DNA from: Linyphia triangularis | Taxonomy: Eukaryota > Arthropoda > Arachnida > Araneae > Linyphiidae | DNA length: 64,000 bases | Reading direction: 5' to 3' | Assembly: GCA_963978545.1 (NCBI GenBank) | Contig: OZ021722.1 | Span: 39,263,365-39,327,364 of the forward strand | Shown here: positions 14,407 to 33,427 of the stretch, in pieces | How the letters are laid out: each line of letters opens with the position of its first letter | Position numbering within the stretch: the stretch's first letter is position 1 | Translations under genes and position numbers: made by a program | The notes under the pieces: generated by a model | What the model saw: only the letters and a program-made list of their open reading frames with translations | Databases searched by the model: none | Told to the model about the DNA's origin: nothing

Positions 14407-15777
14407 GAATCGGAGCCTGGCTGGTTTCATCAGAAGCTAGAGAGGTAACCATGAAGAAGTAGAAAAGCTTCTTCATTGTCAATGAGACATATTAATGAAA
14501 AATAAAAATAAAAGAGTAATTGTTAAACCTTATTTACTAATTTTGACTTTTTTTTTTATCTTACCATTTTAATATTAAGTTGTATTCACGTCATCAAATT
14601 GAAGAATCAACGTGCTCTTCATAGCTAAATTAAAAATTTTTGGTGATATGATAATTGTTTTGCCGTTTCAAATTTGCAATAAGTTTTGAGCAAAAACATA
14701 ACCACTGGGATCTCGTTTTTCAGTAATTGACATTTTATAAATTTTGGCAGATTGTAATTTCAAACAAAACAAAAGTGCAAATATTATTTTAATTTGAGAA
14801 AAAAAATTCTACCTCTCATTTAATTTGAATTTGTCTTGTTTTTATCAAGAATTGGCGTGAGGCAAAATTGTATGTTATCAGAATTGGCGGAGATGCAAAC
14901 TGATTATTATCAATCATCACTAACAAGTTGAGAGGAAGTTATACTATTAGTAAGGGATTGAATTTTCTTGATTGAAAACTAATCATGATGTTCTACTGCA
15001 TTCGTAACTGCTCCTTCATGAGAGGTTCTATTGAAGTCAAAGTGTTCCAGAAACTTTTAACCGTAACATTTTTCTTTTGATGTCAATGTACTCGGTTCAA
15101 ATGCTTTCAGTAATAAACCTCCTAACCTTTTACCAAATTTGAATAGTAACCTTTCCTTATAGTAGTTCTTTAATAGTCTTTAACTTTCAACTGATTTGAA
15201 TAATAGTAAGTGATGGTGAATTATATGCATGCTTTTAAATATTCACGTATGAAAAATTTATCTATTTGTATATATTATACCTTTTACGAATTTCGAATAT
15301 AGAAATTCACATATTAAAATGGATCTTAAGAGCCAGAAATTCTTTGAATAGTTTTTAAGTGGCATTACATGTATGTACTGCATTGTCGCAGATTAAAATA
15401 ATTGAAATTGTATGCATTGTACTATTTATAAAGTAACAAAGTTTTTACAAAAGCAATTTTGTGTTTTAAAAATAGTTTTGTGCATACATGTATGCGGAAA
15501 CATTTCTTAGCAATTAAATGCATTTTATAGGGTATTTATTACTTTGAAATTGGAAAATATGTAATCAAAAACTTGATAAATGTGCATTTAATAATACATA
15601 CGCAGAATGGAATAAATTGCAATATTATTATTAAATTGCAAATATTTCAAAAATAAATTGGTTGATCTCACTAGAATATTTGTGATGCAATATAATAGGA
15701 AAAAACATAATTTTTCTGGATTTAACTTTACATGTTATAAACTTCCCTTATTTCTTCTTGAGTGAAACTCATAAAAA
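14407..15777. other. Probable noggin 5' intron, nothing recognised
   Basis: AT-rich sequence between the hairpin and the degenerate tandem repeat. No supported open frame. Confidence 0.45.
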
Positions 15778-16320
15778 TTTTTAATTTTTAAAGTAGCATA
15801 CAAAATAACGATAATAAAGGAGTTACCATATCATAACACATGAATTTATCATTAGTTTTTCATATGATAAATTCTTCAAGTATCATAAAAATAAGACCTT
15901 TTTTAAAGGAATTTTAAAATATGCATGTAAATTGTTTATTTAAAATCTTTTAAATGTTTTCAATTTTGCAACACCTAACTGTTTTGCACTTCTTTAAGAG
16001 ATGCAAAACCAAGCATGATTTTTAATTTTTGCAGTAGCATGCAAAGTAATTTTAATCAAGAAGTTATCCAACACCGTTTATTTATATACTAAATTGTGCA
16101 CATATAACAAAAACATGACCATTTTTAAGCAAATTAAAAAAAAAAAAGGGGGGGGGGGCGTGGGAAATATGGTTGCAAATCGATTATTAAATATTCATTT
16201 AAATTTTTAATTTTGCAACACCTAATTTTCTTGTAGTTGTAATTTAAAACCATGCACGGTTTTTAATTCTTTGGATAGCATGCAATATAATTCAAAATAT
16301 GCAGCAATGCAAAATGCATA
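15778..16320. repeat. Degenerate tandem repeat, period about 240 bp
   Basis: The motif TTTTTAATTTT followed by TAGCAT-CAA recurs near 15778, 16019 and 16259. GCAACACCTAA also recurs near 15967 and 16207. About 2.2 copies are visible. Confidence 0.6.
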
Positions 16321-16368
16321 TTTGTGCACCACATGCACATCGAGTCCTACCTTCCAGGTCTAACTCAC

Positions 16369-16790
16369 CTTTCATGCAAGTTTCTCTCCTGTCCTAGGAT
16401 CGAAGCGACAGAAGAGCGTCTTGAGATGGATAGAGAGAGAAGGGATGCTTTCTTCGGATGTTGTGGAGGAGAGGAAGATGCTCAAGATGAAGAAGGGAGA
16501 TCTCTACGAGAGAGAGGGGAGGGTCGGGCCGACGCGGAGTCTAGACTCCAGGGCCCACCGATCAAGGAGACAGACGACGGACGCCTCCACCCCCCTTTTC
16601 GAACGTTTTTTTCGAACAACAGAATCCCCGGGGGAGGTCACGACCCTGAAAAGGGGGATGGAAAGTTTGTAGAGAGTTCTATTCCCGCTTCGGTAAACAA
16701 TCGCTTTCTTCGTCTCTTTTGCCCGGGGTTCGCGTCCACTAGAGAAAATTATTGGGGATTGAGGATTAGTTTTCTATCTTTTAATATCAA
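16369..16790 (-). promoter_or_regulatory. GC-rich block: probable noggin 5' non-coding exon and promoter
   Basis: About 400 bp of GC- and CpG-rich sequence in an AT-rich setting. On the minus strand it ends at GAAAG|GTGAGTTA (exon end 16369), an excellent splice donor. The noggin start codon at 14093 follows directly after an acceptor-like CCATTATAG. Joining them gives a non-coding first exon and a 2.3-kb intron. The upstream boundary (about 16790) is a guess from composition. The plus-strand open frames across this block look like by-products of GC richness. Confidence 0.55.
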
Positions 16791-16799
16791 AAAAAAGTT

Positions 16800-18164
16800 T
16801 TGAAGTTCTCAGTAGTTGGTGATAATCTCGTAGAGGACTTTGATCGATGTGCAAATGTTGGGTTTATATTATGCATTAATACCTAAGCACGTCTTCAAGG
16901 TACATTTGATTTTAGTGCATTTAAAAAGTAAAATTATTTGCACATATGCGGGATTGAACTGTGCTACATAATACAGGCATTGTTTTTAAAGTAATTGTTG
17001 CATTGATGAGTTTCAAAATGCTTCATTAAAAATACAAATTCTTAGAACGTGAAATTGAGAAATAATTGTTGGCACATATACTTTATTTTAAAGCGAAATT
17101 TATTGAAAGTATTTCTGTAAAACTCTAATTGACGCATATTTAATTATGTTAATAAAAATGCAGTTTTTATGCTTTCAAAATTTATAGCATTTATTAATCA
17201 GTCTTAAAGCATATCATACGACTAAGCTTCGTCACGTAAAACTATTTAAGAAACGCATTGAAAATTTTAAAAAAGCCACAGTTTTGTCCATTGTTTCTAC
17301 TTTAAAATAAACTCCGAAATTACGTCACCTATTTAGTGGAAAGGCATAATAACAACAACAACAACGTAGAAAATTACTGCAATGTGAAGCAATAAAATTA
17401 GCCAAAAGATAATTTCATCAATGTAAAAACGTCACCGTCCTTTTAAATCGCATCAATTACTGCAAATACATTTCTTAAACAATTTCTTACAACTATTTTC
17501 TGCATATTTGAACCTGGTAAATTTCTGATCATATCTTTGTTCTTACGTTGTTCTGACTTCATTGAAATATCTCGTTCTAAAATGTCTAGCTAAAAAAGGA
17601 GCTTCCTTAGAATGTAATTTCTGCGAATGAATTTAAACTTGCGGTTTTTGTAAGTAATTTATGTTTTGTCAGAATTAAAGTTTAGTTTTAATGCATAAAA
17701 TTCATATTAAAAAAACCCCTTTTTTTTAAATCACATTGTATGGAGCTTACTGTGAGTATTTATAAAATGATCTTGCATTTTGTGACCATTGCTGATTAGC
17801 ATATGATCCTATCATAGCCAAAAGGTGTAATATAGACCCTCATTTGAAGGTCCATATTACTACCTTTTCTTCTACTCAAGAAAGTATTTCAGCTTTGCTT
17901 ATTCTGACATTAAGAGCTTTATAAACAGGAATTTCTAACCGTATGATAATTCTTTCGACGTTGAATCATGTTTCCAGTTCAAGAAAAAAGCCGCTTTGGT
18001 GGATCAATATTATGTATATTCTGACTTTTTGAAAAATGCTTTTTCAACTTCAATGCTTTTTAGAAAAATATCTTGGTTCCCAAAACTATAAATTATAGTG
18101 TCTGAAATTTTATACTGGATTATTATAACCTATTTTATGATAATTTGCATTATTACGTAAAATC

Positions 18165-18198
<34 letters not shown>

Positions 18199-20207
18199 AC
18201 TCGTAGTATTTTCTAAACTATTGAAATACTTTTATACATTTCTATACTAAAATTTAGCGAGGACACCACATTTCCATCTTTCCGTTGTGATCATTTGCTG
18301 ATAAAATTTCAAATGCTATAGACAATAGACACGTGTGATATGTCAAATAAAATGTGTTTCATCACACTAAAATTTAAAATTATGAGACTGTTTATTACAG
18401 TTTGTCCAGTTTAATCTATAAGCGCCTCAGGACAATATGAAAATTTTCAAGATTAATATTTGAAAATTCTACGGGAAGATTTTTCTGGAAGCGATTGAAA
18501 TTTAAAATTTTGTAACAAATATATGAGAAGTTTGTATAAAGGCTCCAAATTGTGAGAATGGATCGGAACTTGGATAATTGGTTACACAGTTTCCAAGATG
18601 TTGCCAAACTCACCTTCACAACATTTTCGCTTCTAAAAATGCAAAATTAGGGGGGGGGGGGTAGGAACCCTCCAAAGGGAATTTAAGTTTGTACAGTGCA
18701 TTAATTTCTTATAAAATTTCACAAGTAATAAAATCATCTCATAAGTATTTCTTAACATATCAATATTTCTGAAGTATTGTTCCATGTGTAATATTAATCT
18801 GCATGAAATATCTAAGACTATAAAGAAATTCTCCACGGGGGTGTATCGTAATAGAATGGCCACGGCAAAGAACGATCCAAGTTCAATTTTTCGAAATTGA
18901 GGTTTTCCCGCCATCTGCAAGATCACAGCAGTTAGTTTAACCAAGTGGAGTCCTCTGGCAAATAAATATCATGGTACGTGAGGTTTTGAGCAACCATTGA
19001 ACTCAATCCTGATACAAGACCTGAGACTTGAAACTTTAAATCAGTTTCTGGAGAATTGAGAAAAACGGACTCTGATCGTTATTTGCCGTAACCCTTAACT
19101 TAGCACAGTGTGTCTAGAACATACATTTTATTGGCAGTGATTGTTAGAATCCAACTTGTTTTAATTATTGAAAGGTGTTGCGTCGTGAATTATTGATTAT
19201 TGGATTGGTACTGGACATGAACATCCTTGAAGTTTGCTTTCTTGCCGAAACAGAATCCCCCTAGTGAAGCAACATTGGCAGAAAAGTAGTAATCAGTTCC
19301 TTTTAACAGTGCATATTTTATTAGATTTTTTGCATACTAAAGTAGGGGCCTTCTTGAACTTTGTGATTTCACACGGCAAATTATATGTGTACGAATACTT
19401 ATTATGATATGTACGGATATGTATAAATATAGGTTTTTAACCTCATTTCGCAGGCATTGTTTTACTTAATTATTTCACAAGTAATCCATCCCGAAGATGG
19501 AAATCTATCTTTCTGAGTATAGTATCAAGTTTCAAAGATGCAAGGAAAATATTGAATTGGGAAGAAGGAGGGGGGGGGGGGAGAGAATTTTGTTTCTCCT
19601 CCTCTTTAATAAGTTACGAGAAATTGAGTCTTGATCTTAGAGGAAAATTATTATTATTATTATTATTTTTATTATATTTAGCGCAAATCATTTAATTTTC
19701 TACGTAATACATGATTCAGAATATATCTGTTGTTCTGTAGAGACTGGTTACTCAATCATGTATGAAATATTTTGTTGTTAAAAGCATAGTTTTATTGCTT
19801 TCAAGGCTGATACTTTTCATTGATAATTAATAGAAAATATTTAAGTATTTATTAAAATTGATTGTAGCTTTTGATTATAATTAAAATATTGTCATGTAAA
19901 AATTTGAAACACCTTAAACAAAAAAAGGTAATTAACGGTATTTTTCCCTCCTCCTCAATTTAAATTTTAAGCGGTTGACAGTTTGTTCTGGTCAAGGAAA
20001 AAAGACATTATTAAAGACATTTCATACAAAGTTCTTAAAAAAATTAATCTCCCATCCTCTTTACTCTCATATTTATTGCAAATATATTTGGGAAAAAACG
20101 AAATCTTTGAAATGTAATTTTTTTTTTTTTTTTTTGAAGGTGTGAATTTTTTTTAAAAAGATATAAATTTGCATCTACTGCATATATGTTTATTATTAGT
20201 TAATCTA
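16800..20207. other. Intergenic, no gene seen
   Basis: Contains poly-A (about 18170-18196), poly-G (about 18649-18660 and 19571-19580) and AT-rich DNA. A small hairpin at 17821-17867 pairs AAAGGT-GTAATATAGACC with GGTCCATATTACTACCTTT. The minus-strand frames at 18416-18944 have no recognisable features. Confidence 0.5.
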
Positions 20208-20430
20208 GGTGCACGGACACCCGCCAAGTTCACTGCCAGGCATATTTTACCCGAAGCCACTCGGCAGTATTTTGACCTTTCATATCTGTGTATTACAGTA
20301 TGCCTGAGAGCTGATTTTTTTTACAGGTAGCTGTTAGCCACTTTAGTAAGACCCCTAAATTTCAAGTCACCAATTATATTGGTTGTCTAGATAATCAAAT
20401 TCAAAAACGGCAGAAAACGACATATTTCCA
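20208..20430 (-). mobile_element. Dispersed repeat family R3, partial copy
   Basis: Reverse-complement match to about 2600-2845; shared blocks include CAGTATTTTGACC, AGCTGTTAGCCA and CCAATTATATTGGTTGTC. Confidence 0.65.
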
Positions 20431-21032
20431 TTAATCCATCCCAAACTCACTCACTGATCATCAAATTACTAAGGTGCTTCTAGCGGAGATAGAAGAAAGA
20501 AATTTGGTATGCTAGTAAAGTTTAACATGTAAACAAAGGAACAAAATCTAAAAATTGAGATTTTCCCCACCGAATCCCCTAAAGAGGGCTTTGTTCAAAG
20601 AATATGAACCCGATTTTAATACACTTCCATTGGGGCTAAAATTATAAAACTTAGAATACTAGTAGCTCTCAGCATATATAAATAGAGAACACTCTCGCCA
20701 TACAGCGTACAAGCTCTAAAATTAAGAAATAATAAAACCAATGTACTTGGCATTATAAAACTGGCCATTGGTGATATTTTATCGCCTACTAAATGATCGC
20801 CAACTGTTAATATTTTTTTTTCTCCTTTGCCAACTCTTTTTGCATATCTGAATTAAATATCTATTTAAAATAATTTTATATCATAATCATACATATTGAA
20901 TGCCTAACCATTTCAACCCGAGGAAGTTTTCTTGCAAGTTTAAAAATTATGAACACTGAACATTTTAAAACTTGTTATTGTTGTGCAAATAAATAATAAA
21001 TTTTAAATTAGTACTTTAAAAAAAGAAAGGAA

Positions 21033-21478
21033 ATCCCAACAAAAACAACTCTGTAAAAAGGCGCCAAGTTTTTCATGCAATGATTACGAACGTGAAAAGT
21101 ATTGAAATCTAAAGTAGAGCCAAGTTTAAAGTTGTTGTAAATTACGGGCAATGAAAATTAGTAAATTATTTTTTCTCAAAGTCAAAATTCCCTTGCATAG
21201 GCCTAAATATCCAGCTATAAAAATGCTTGTGTGACTTGGCCATTACGCGTCAGTAAAGCAGAATACGTAATGGCCAAGTGCCAAAAATATTTTTGCAGCT
21301 ATATATTTAGGCCTATGCAGAGGCATTTTGACTTTGAGAAAAAATAATTTACTAATTTTCATTACCCGTAATTTACAACAACTTTAAACTTGGCTATTTT
21401 AGATCTCAATACTTTTCACGTTCGTAATCATTGCATGAAAAACTTGGCGCCTTTTTACAGCGATGTTTTTGTTTGGAT
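21033..21478. mobile_element. Foldback element of family R3 (215-bp arms)
   Basis: Near-perfect inverted repeat: left arm 21033-21247, right arm 21266-21478, spacer about 18 bp. Both outer ends carry AACAAAAACA followed by CTGTAAAAAGGCGCCAAG. Arms differ at roughly one position in fifteen. Lies 240 bp past the stop codon of gene A, so read-through would yield a long double-stranded RNA. No target duplication could be settled. Confidence 0.8.
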
Positions 21479-21623
21479 ATGTGTTTTCCGTTAGGAAAAG
21501 GAAAGTATAGCAAATAGCTTATGAATTATTAAAAAAAAAAAAAAAAAAAAAAAATACTCAAGACTTTTATTTATCTGTAAAACATATAATATATACACAT
21601 ATACAAGTATACAAAGTGATATT

Positions 21624-21629
21624 TTTATT
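21624..21629 (-). promoter_or_regulatory. Candidate polyadenylation signal of transporter gene A
   Basis: AATAAA on the minus strand about 90 bp after the stop codon. The paralogue has a similarly placed hexamer at 51627-51632. Confidence 0.55.
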
Positions 21630-21716
21630 TAATTAATGAATAGGATTAAATTTCAAATTATAATCAAATGATAAATTATTATAATATTTACTAATAAAGA
21701 ATGTTAAATAAGTAAC

Positions 21717-28130
<6,414 letters not shown>

Positions 28131-28611
28131 GTTGTTATTTTTTGTTTATTATTCCTTATTATCAAATTAGAATGTACATGCAGTTGCAAAAAATTTCTTT
28201 ATGAAAATGGACTTTCTTATGAATTTACATACAATGAAATGCTTCGTTTTTAAAAGAACTCTAGTAACTCAAGTTTGGAACCTCATTTTGATTTTTTTTT
28301 TTTACAAAATAAAAGGGTTCCTTTTAGTCAATGACCTGCATTTTTATTTTAATAAGTCTGTCAAGCAATGATTAGTGATATTCCATATTTTATTTAAGGC
28401 TTCTGTCTTTGTGTATTTCTTTTCAATTACCTGCAACATAAGAAAAGATATAATTAAATTTAGAACAGAAGTTTAATAAGTAATCAACGGAGAACATTTT
28501 TTTCTCGTTTTAGAATTTTTTCATTGACTTAAACTTATTCATAAACAGCTAATTAAGCTTTCCACACAAAGCAAACCTATTAAAGTTAAAATGTAAAAAT
28601 AGTGTAGGTTT

Positions 28612-28784
<173 letters not shown>

Positions 28785-28811
28785 CAGAGCACACTTACAC
28801 TGTATTGAACT

Positions 28812-28936
28812 AAATTATATGAATAACCGTTATAGGACTATATAGCAAGGTAGGGTGGGACATTTTGGATGACAATACAAACTATTGTCATTGCCTACCT
28901 TACTACACAGTCCTACAATGTCTATCTATATAATTT
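28812..28936 (-). other. 125-bp hairpin with gap-free 43-bp arms
   Basis: Arms 28812-28854 and 28894-28936 align without gaps; a nested stem inside the loop pairs ATGACAATA with TATTGTCAT. Six of eight transition differences between arms keep G-U pairing if the minus strand is transcribed. On that strand it has the outline of a precursor hairpin with one asymmetric internal loop. It lies about 680 bp upstream of gene A on the same strand. A MITE is an alternative; no target duplication was seen. Confidence 0.45.
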
Positions 28937-31879
28937 GATCATCAGGTGAAACCACAACTTTTCATAATTTTTTATTCAGGAAGTACGCATTACATATATT
29001 CTTTTGAGATAAACTTTAGTGAAGGTCAGTCCACTAGCGCAAACACATAAAAAACAGGAATTTTAGTTATTATCAGTAAAACGAGGGAAAAATGCTTTTT
29101 TTTACACGATACTCCATTGTAGATATAATAATAGTCTTTCATTGAATACTTTATATTTTTCGTCGCGTTTTCAAGGATTTTTTATAGGTTTTCTAATATC
29201 TATTGCACTTTTCAAAAGTTAAAATCCTTTTACTATTTTTTTTTTAATTATAAACTGCCATTCTTCCGTAAAAAAACAGATTTTTTTGATTTTTTTTTTT
29301 TTTAAATTTTAATGCCCAAATTCGAATTTTTCAGTAAAACCTATTGTGCAATCATGTTATATGTATATTACATAAAATTAAATTCGAATCAAAGGGACAA
29401 ACAAAATGAAATTGCAAGAATAACAAAATATCCGTAAAGTTTTCTATCACAATATTAATTTAGATTGAAGATAAGTGAATGTAATATATATTTTTAATTG
29501 CTTTTTAAATAACATCTTGTTTGAAAATACACTTAAAATAACAAATAATGAACATATTTAATAAATTCTATTTTTACTTAAATTTGCAATGGTTGTGCTA
29601 TGCTATTATGCAAGATCCAACAAACATGCAATAGATGAAATAAAAATGTTTGTTTTATATATTTACTTGAAGGTTGAATTGTTATCTGGGAATTTGTTTT
29701 TCAAATTATAGTTTTTAAAATAATTTTGTTTGATGTATTTCTGATTAGAAGTTAATTTGAAAAAATTTCCTCCAATTAGAATTTTTTTTTTTTCTTAAGT
29801 AAAGTCTATAAGTAAAATAAAACAAACCCTAGTAAATTTTACTTGCAATTTTTTAATTTTTCTTCCCAAATAGACCATCATATTTTAGTACCAAATTATT
29901 TACGCAAGTTAGTTTTTCTTTTGCATGATTAATTAATAATTATTCCCAATTTGTAACTTTATAAATAGAATAAAATGTACATCAAATTGTTTGTATAAGT
30001 TAGACAAATATATTATAACTTTTCATTTCCATTTTCCATTTTTACCTTACTCATTCCTTTGAGTAAGATAAAAAGTTAAACCAACTTGAAACTCTTACCT
30101 CATTGCCAATTTAATCTAAATAATGAAATCAAATTTTAACTTTAATTTGAAAAAGTATAACGTACAGTAAAATAGATTGACGGAAACACGTTTAACCATT
30201 CAAATGAAAATTGTTATGTAGCTACTGCATGCGTCGATTAAATAAACCAAAAACATTAAAAAATAGAAAATATTCGGCAAGTTTTTAGAATTTCCAATTA
30301 TATTTTTTTCTAATTATATTTTAGAGGCAAAGTTTTTGATAAAATAATTTCAAAACATAGTCCCTTTGGCACTAACGTTTTCGTTATTAAATACATTAAA
30401 ATGCTATATTTTATACTTTTATTTTATTAATAGGGATGTTAATGGAACTGGAGTGGAACATTGAGAGTGTCAATTAATACGTTAGAAGTAACATTATTAT
30501 TTACATAAAATTTTTAACAGAAACAACATCGGTAGAAATAATTTAAACATATTCATGAATATCTTAAATATGTTAAAAATAATTTTTCATATTAGTTCAG
30601 CTCAAAGTCGACGTAAAATATATAAGCAGATAGGTGAAAAATACTTTTTTATCAGCATATTTACAAAAAAAAATCTTATCTATGACAGTATTACATATCG
30701 GACATTTATATCTTTACAAACGGAACTGGTACCTTTAACATGATTATCGGAACGTTTACATAAACGATAATAGGTTGTTTTTGATTGATTCTTATCTATT
30801 AATCTATAACACACTATAGATAGATTAGATAACCAATTCTTAATAAAAAATACAAAATATTATTAAATTAAATCAAAAGATACTCATTTGTGGGCTGCAG
30901 AAGTGTAAATTTGAAAAGAAAATGCGATCTTTAGGTTTTATAGTTGTCAGTCAGTTATAACAATTGGGGAAAGATGTTCACATATTTGTACTAGCACAAT
31001 TTGAGACACTTAAGATTAATAGGATGTTTTAGTTTAAAATTTGTGTGTGCACGTTATGAGGCTATATGTACATCATTATGAATTTTTTGCATTTTCAGAT
31101 ATCTATCAATATTTTAAATTTCATTAAAAGCATACGAATGGCACGAAATGGATTGAATGTTATATTATCGTGGTAAATGAGCCTGTTTGAGGAAAGAAAG
31201 TATCACGGTTGAAAAGATCATAATAACATAGCATTATTTTTTAACTCATTATCGTAAATCATTTAATGAATGATATTTTACAATTTGATTTTTTTAATGA
31301 AACAATTTATAAGAAAGATAATTTTAGTTAGCAAGTTGTAACTCATTTAATCCCGATATTGCTTTAAATGAGAGAGTCTGAGGCTTTGAAGTGAAAATGA
31401 TTAAATGGAAATAAAGTTATTAAATTGATAATTATTTTTAAAAAATAGTATTTAAACAATATGGTTTGTTTTTTAAAGTTATAAAAACTGTTACTTTAGG
31501 ATACTGTGCAGCATCAGGGATTGCTTTAGTTAGCATGATTATATTTAAAAAAAAAAAAAATGCTGTAACGCTTGTGAATATATTAAACAATTACAAAAAT
31601 CTCATTAGAAATTATTCAGCATCTATATTTATTAACATTGTTCTATATATATTCTATATATTTAATAGGCAATACGTTTTTTGGGGTTAGTCCGTCCACC
31701 TAAACTGCTCAACCATAATTTCAATGATCAAGGTGTCATTTTAAAGGAAATAAGCTGTAGATTTGCCAAAACGTGCCAAAATAATTTATTAACACTTTAT
31801 TAATTAGTTAAATTTCAATATTTTTCATCATTAAGCTACTACAAAGCCTCAATGATTTTGAATATATGATTGGCAACAT
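28937..31879. other. Intergenic, no gene seen
   Basis: AT-rich DNA between gene A and the 210-bp array. The small plus-strand frames at 30555 and 31466 have low-complexity AT-driven composition. Confidence 0.5.
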
Positions 31880-32748
31880 CCTTACGTATGTAAACAACAA
31901 ACCGGCTGCTCGGGGGTTTAACCAACCAACCAACCAACTGTTGCTAATTTTAAAGCTATCCTTACGTATGTAAACAACAAACCCGTTGCTAATTTTAAAC
32001 TCTTCGTTTCAAAGTTGATTTTTTCTGTTTTTTTTAAGCATTTTTGTATTAGAGTAATTATTATTTTGAAGTATTTCTATCCAGAAAATGCCTTGCGTTG
32101 GACGTCGTTCTCCCTTACGTATGTAAACAACAAACCCGTTGCTAATGTTAAAGCTATCCTTACGTATGTAAACAACAAACCTGTTGCTAATTTTAAAGCT
32201 CTTTTTAAACTCTTTCGTTTCAAAGTTAATTTTTTCTGTTTTTCTGAAGCATTTTTGTATTAGAGTAATTATTATTTTGAAGTATTTCTATCCAGAAAAT
32301 GCCTTGCGTTGGACGTCGTTCTCCCTTACGTATGTAAACAACAAACCCGTTGCTAATGTTAAAGCTATCCTTACGTATGTAAACAACAAACCTGTTGCTA
32401 ATTTAAAGCTCTTTTTAAACTCTTCGTTTCAAAGTTAATTTTTTCTGTTTTTCTGAAGCATTTTTGTATTAGAGTAATTATTACTTTGAAGTATTTCTAT
32501 CCAGAAAATGCCTTGCGTTGGACGTCGTTCTCCCTTACGTATGTAAACAACAAACCCGTTGCTAATGTTAAAGCTATCCTTACGTATGTAAACAACAAAC
32601 CTGTTGCTAATTTTAAAGCTCTTTTTATACTCTTCGTTTCAAAGTTAATTTTTTCTGTTTTTCTGAAGCATTTTTGTATTAGAGTAATTATTATTTTGAA
32701 GTATTTCTATCCAGAAAATACTTCGCGTTGGACGTCCTTCTCTAATTA
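31880..32748 (+). repeat. Tandem array, period about 210 bp, with internal sub-repeat
   Basis: The landmark GACGTCSTTCTC occurs at 32101, 32312, 32521 and 32731 (spacings 211, 209, 210). Each unit holds the sub-motif CTTACGTATGTAAACAACAA twice, about 47 bp apart, giving about eight copies over the array. Units look nearly identical, implying recent amplification. Every unit translates to the same short peptide pattern ending at a stop, so no protein is implied. The array sits upstream of a Helitron 3' end and may be internal to that element. Confidence 0.93.
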
Positions 32749-32936
32749 AGCGACTTATCAGAATAAATAAAAGATATTGGGACTTCAATGTAAGAGCATA
32801 GCTAATGAAGTTTTAAGTCAGAATGTTGGCGGATAGTATATTTAACTTTCTATTATGAAACTTGCAATTTGGGTGTTTTCTCTATTAGGCCTTACATTAA
32901 ATTTATAAAAATTTGGTTAAATTTTTTATTGCTGGC

Positions 32937-33060
32937 AAACCTATTCGAGCGCAGCAAGATGTTTTAACCACAAATTCGAGCGGCAAAGCCGCTCAATCCG
33001 AGCGCAGCGAGGCGTTTGGGGGTTGGCGAGCGTTAGCGAGCAGGGGGCGAAGCCCCCTAG
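32937..33060 (+). mobile_element. Helitron 3' terminus
   Basis: GC-rich block of short hairpins in AT-rich DNA: GAGCGGC-AAA-GCCGCTC (about 32980-32996) and a terminal GGGGGC-GAA-GCCCCC (33043-33057). The terminal hairpin overlaps a closing CTAG at 33060 followed by host T, which fits the Helitron rule of a 3' hairpin then CTRR|T. No Rep/helicase coding region was found upstream, so it is non-autonomous or truncated. Its 5' end was not located. Confidence 0.75.
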
Positions 33061-33289
33061 TTCATTCTTATTTTACATATTTAAAACTTGCATTTAATGA
33101 AAATGCAAAATATAAATTTAATTCTACAATAATTGTTTAAAACATATTTTTGCGTGTGGTTTTTGTCTGAGAAGAGTACTCATAATGAACAAAAGTAATA
33201 TAATTTATTACATGGATAAATTTACTTTAAATTAGTTAAAATTTAAACACTTTTAATGATTAGAAAATTCAGCAACATTAAAATTTAAG

Positions 33290-33427
33290 GGCTTAAGGCT
33301 AGAAACGCGGCAGTGCTATGCTGCCAAGTCTGATGTAAAAGCAGCAGAACTTGAAAAGTGTATATACTATGTTAAGCGAGCTTAGGCTGATTTTCGACCC
33401 CTTACAGTTCAGCTTCTATTATATAGA
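33290..33427 (-). mobile_element. Helitron-like 5' terminus, opposite orientation
   Basis: On the minus strand TCTATATAATAGAAGC starts at 33427 directly after host A (33428), matching the A|TC rule for Helitron 5' ends. A GGCAG/CTGCC hairpin lies about 115 bp inside. It points toward the 3' terminus at 33060 but in the opposite orientation, so the two ends belong to different insertions. Confidence 0.4.

Noticed and set aside
16324..16803. 159-codon acidic and Arg-rich plus-strand frame
   Set aside because: It overlaps the GC-rich block better explained as the noggin 5' exon on the other strand; no domain recognised, and GC-rich DNA has few stops.
31880..32748. CRISPR array
   Set aside because: The repeats have no unique spacers, units are about 210 bp and the context is eukaryotic with Helitron ends.
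32015..32749. Repeated TYVNNKPVAN peptides as a repeat-protein gene
   Set aside because: Each frame is one or part of one 210-bp unit and ends at the same stop in every unit; unit length varies by one base, so no continuous frame exists.
32913..33140. 75-codon frame with Ser, Arg and Ala richness
   Set aside because: It runs across the GC-rich hairpins of the Helitron 3' end, which explain its composition.
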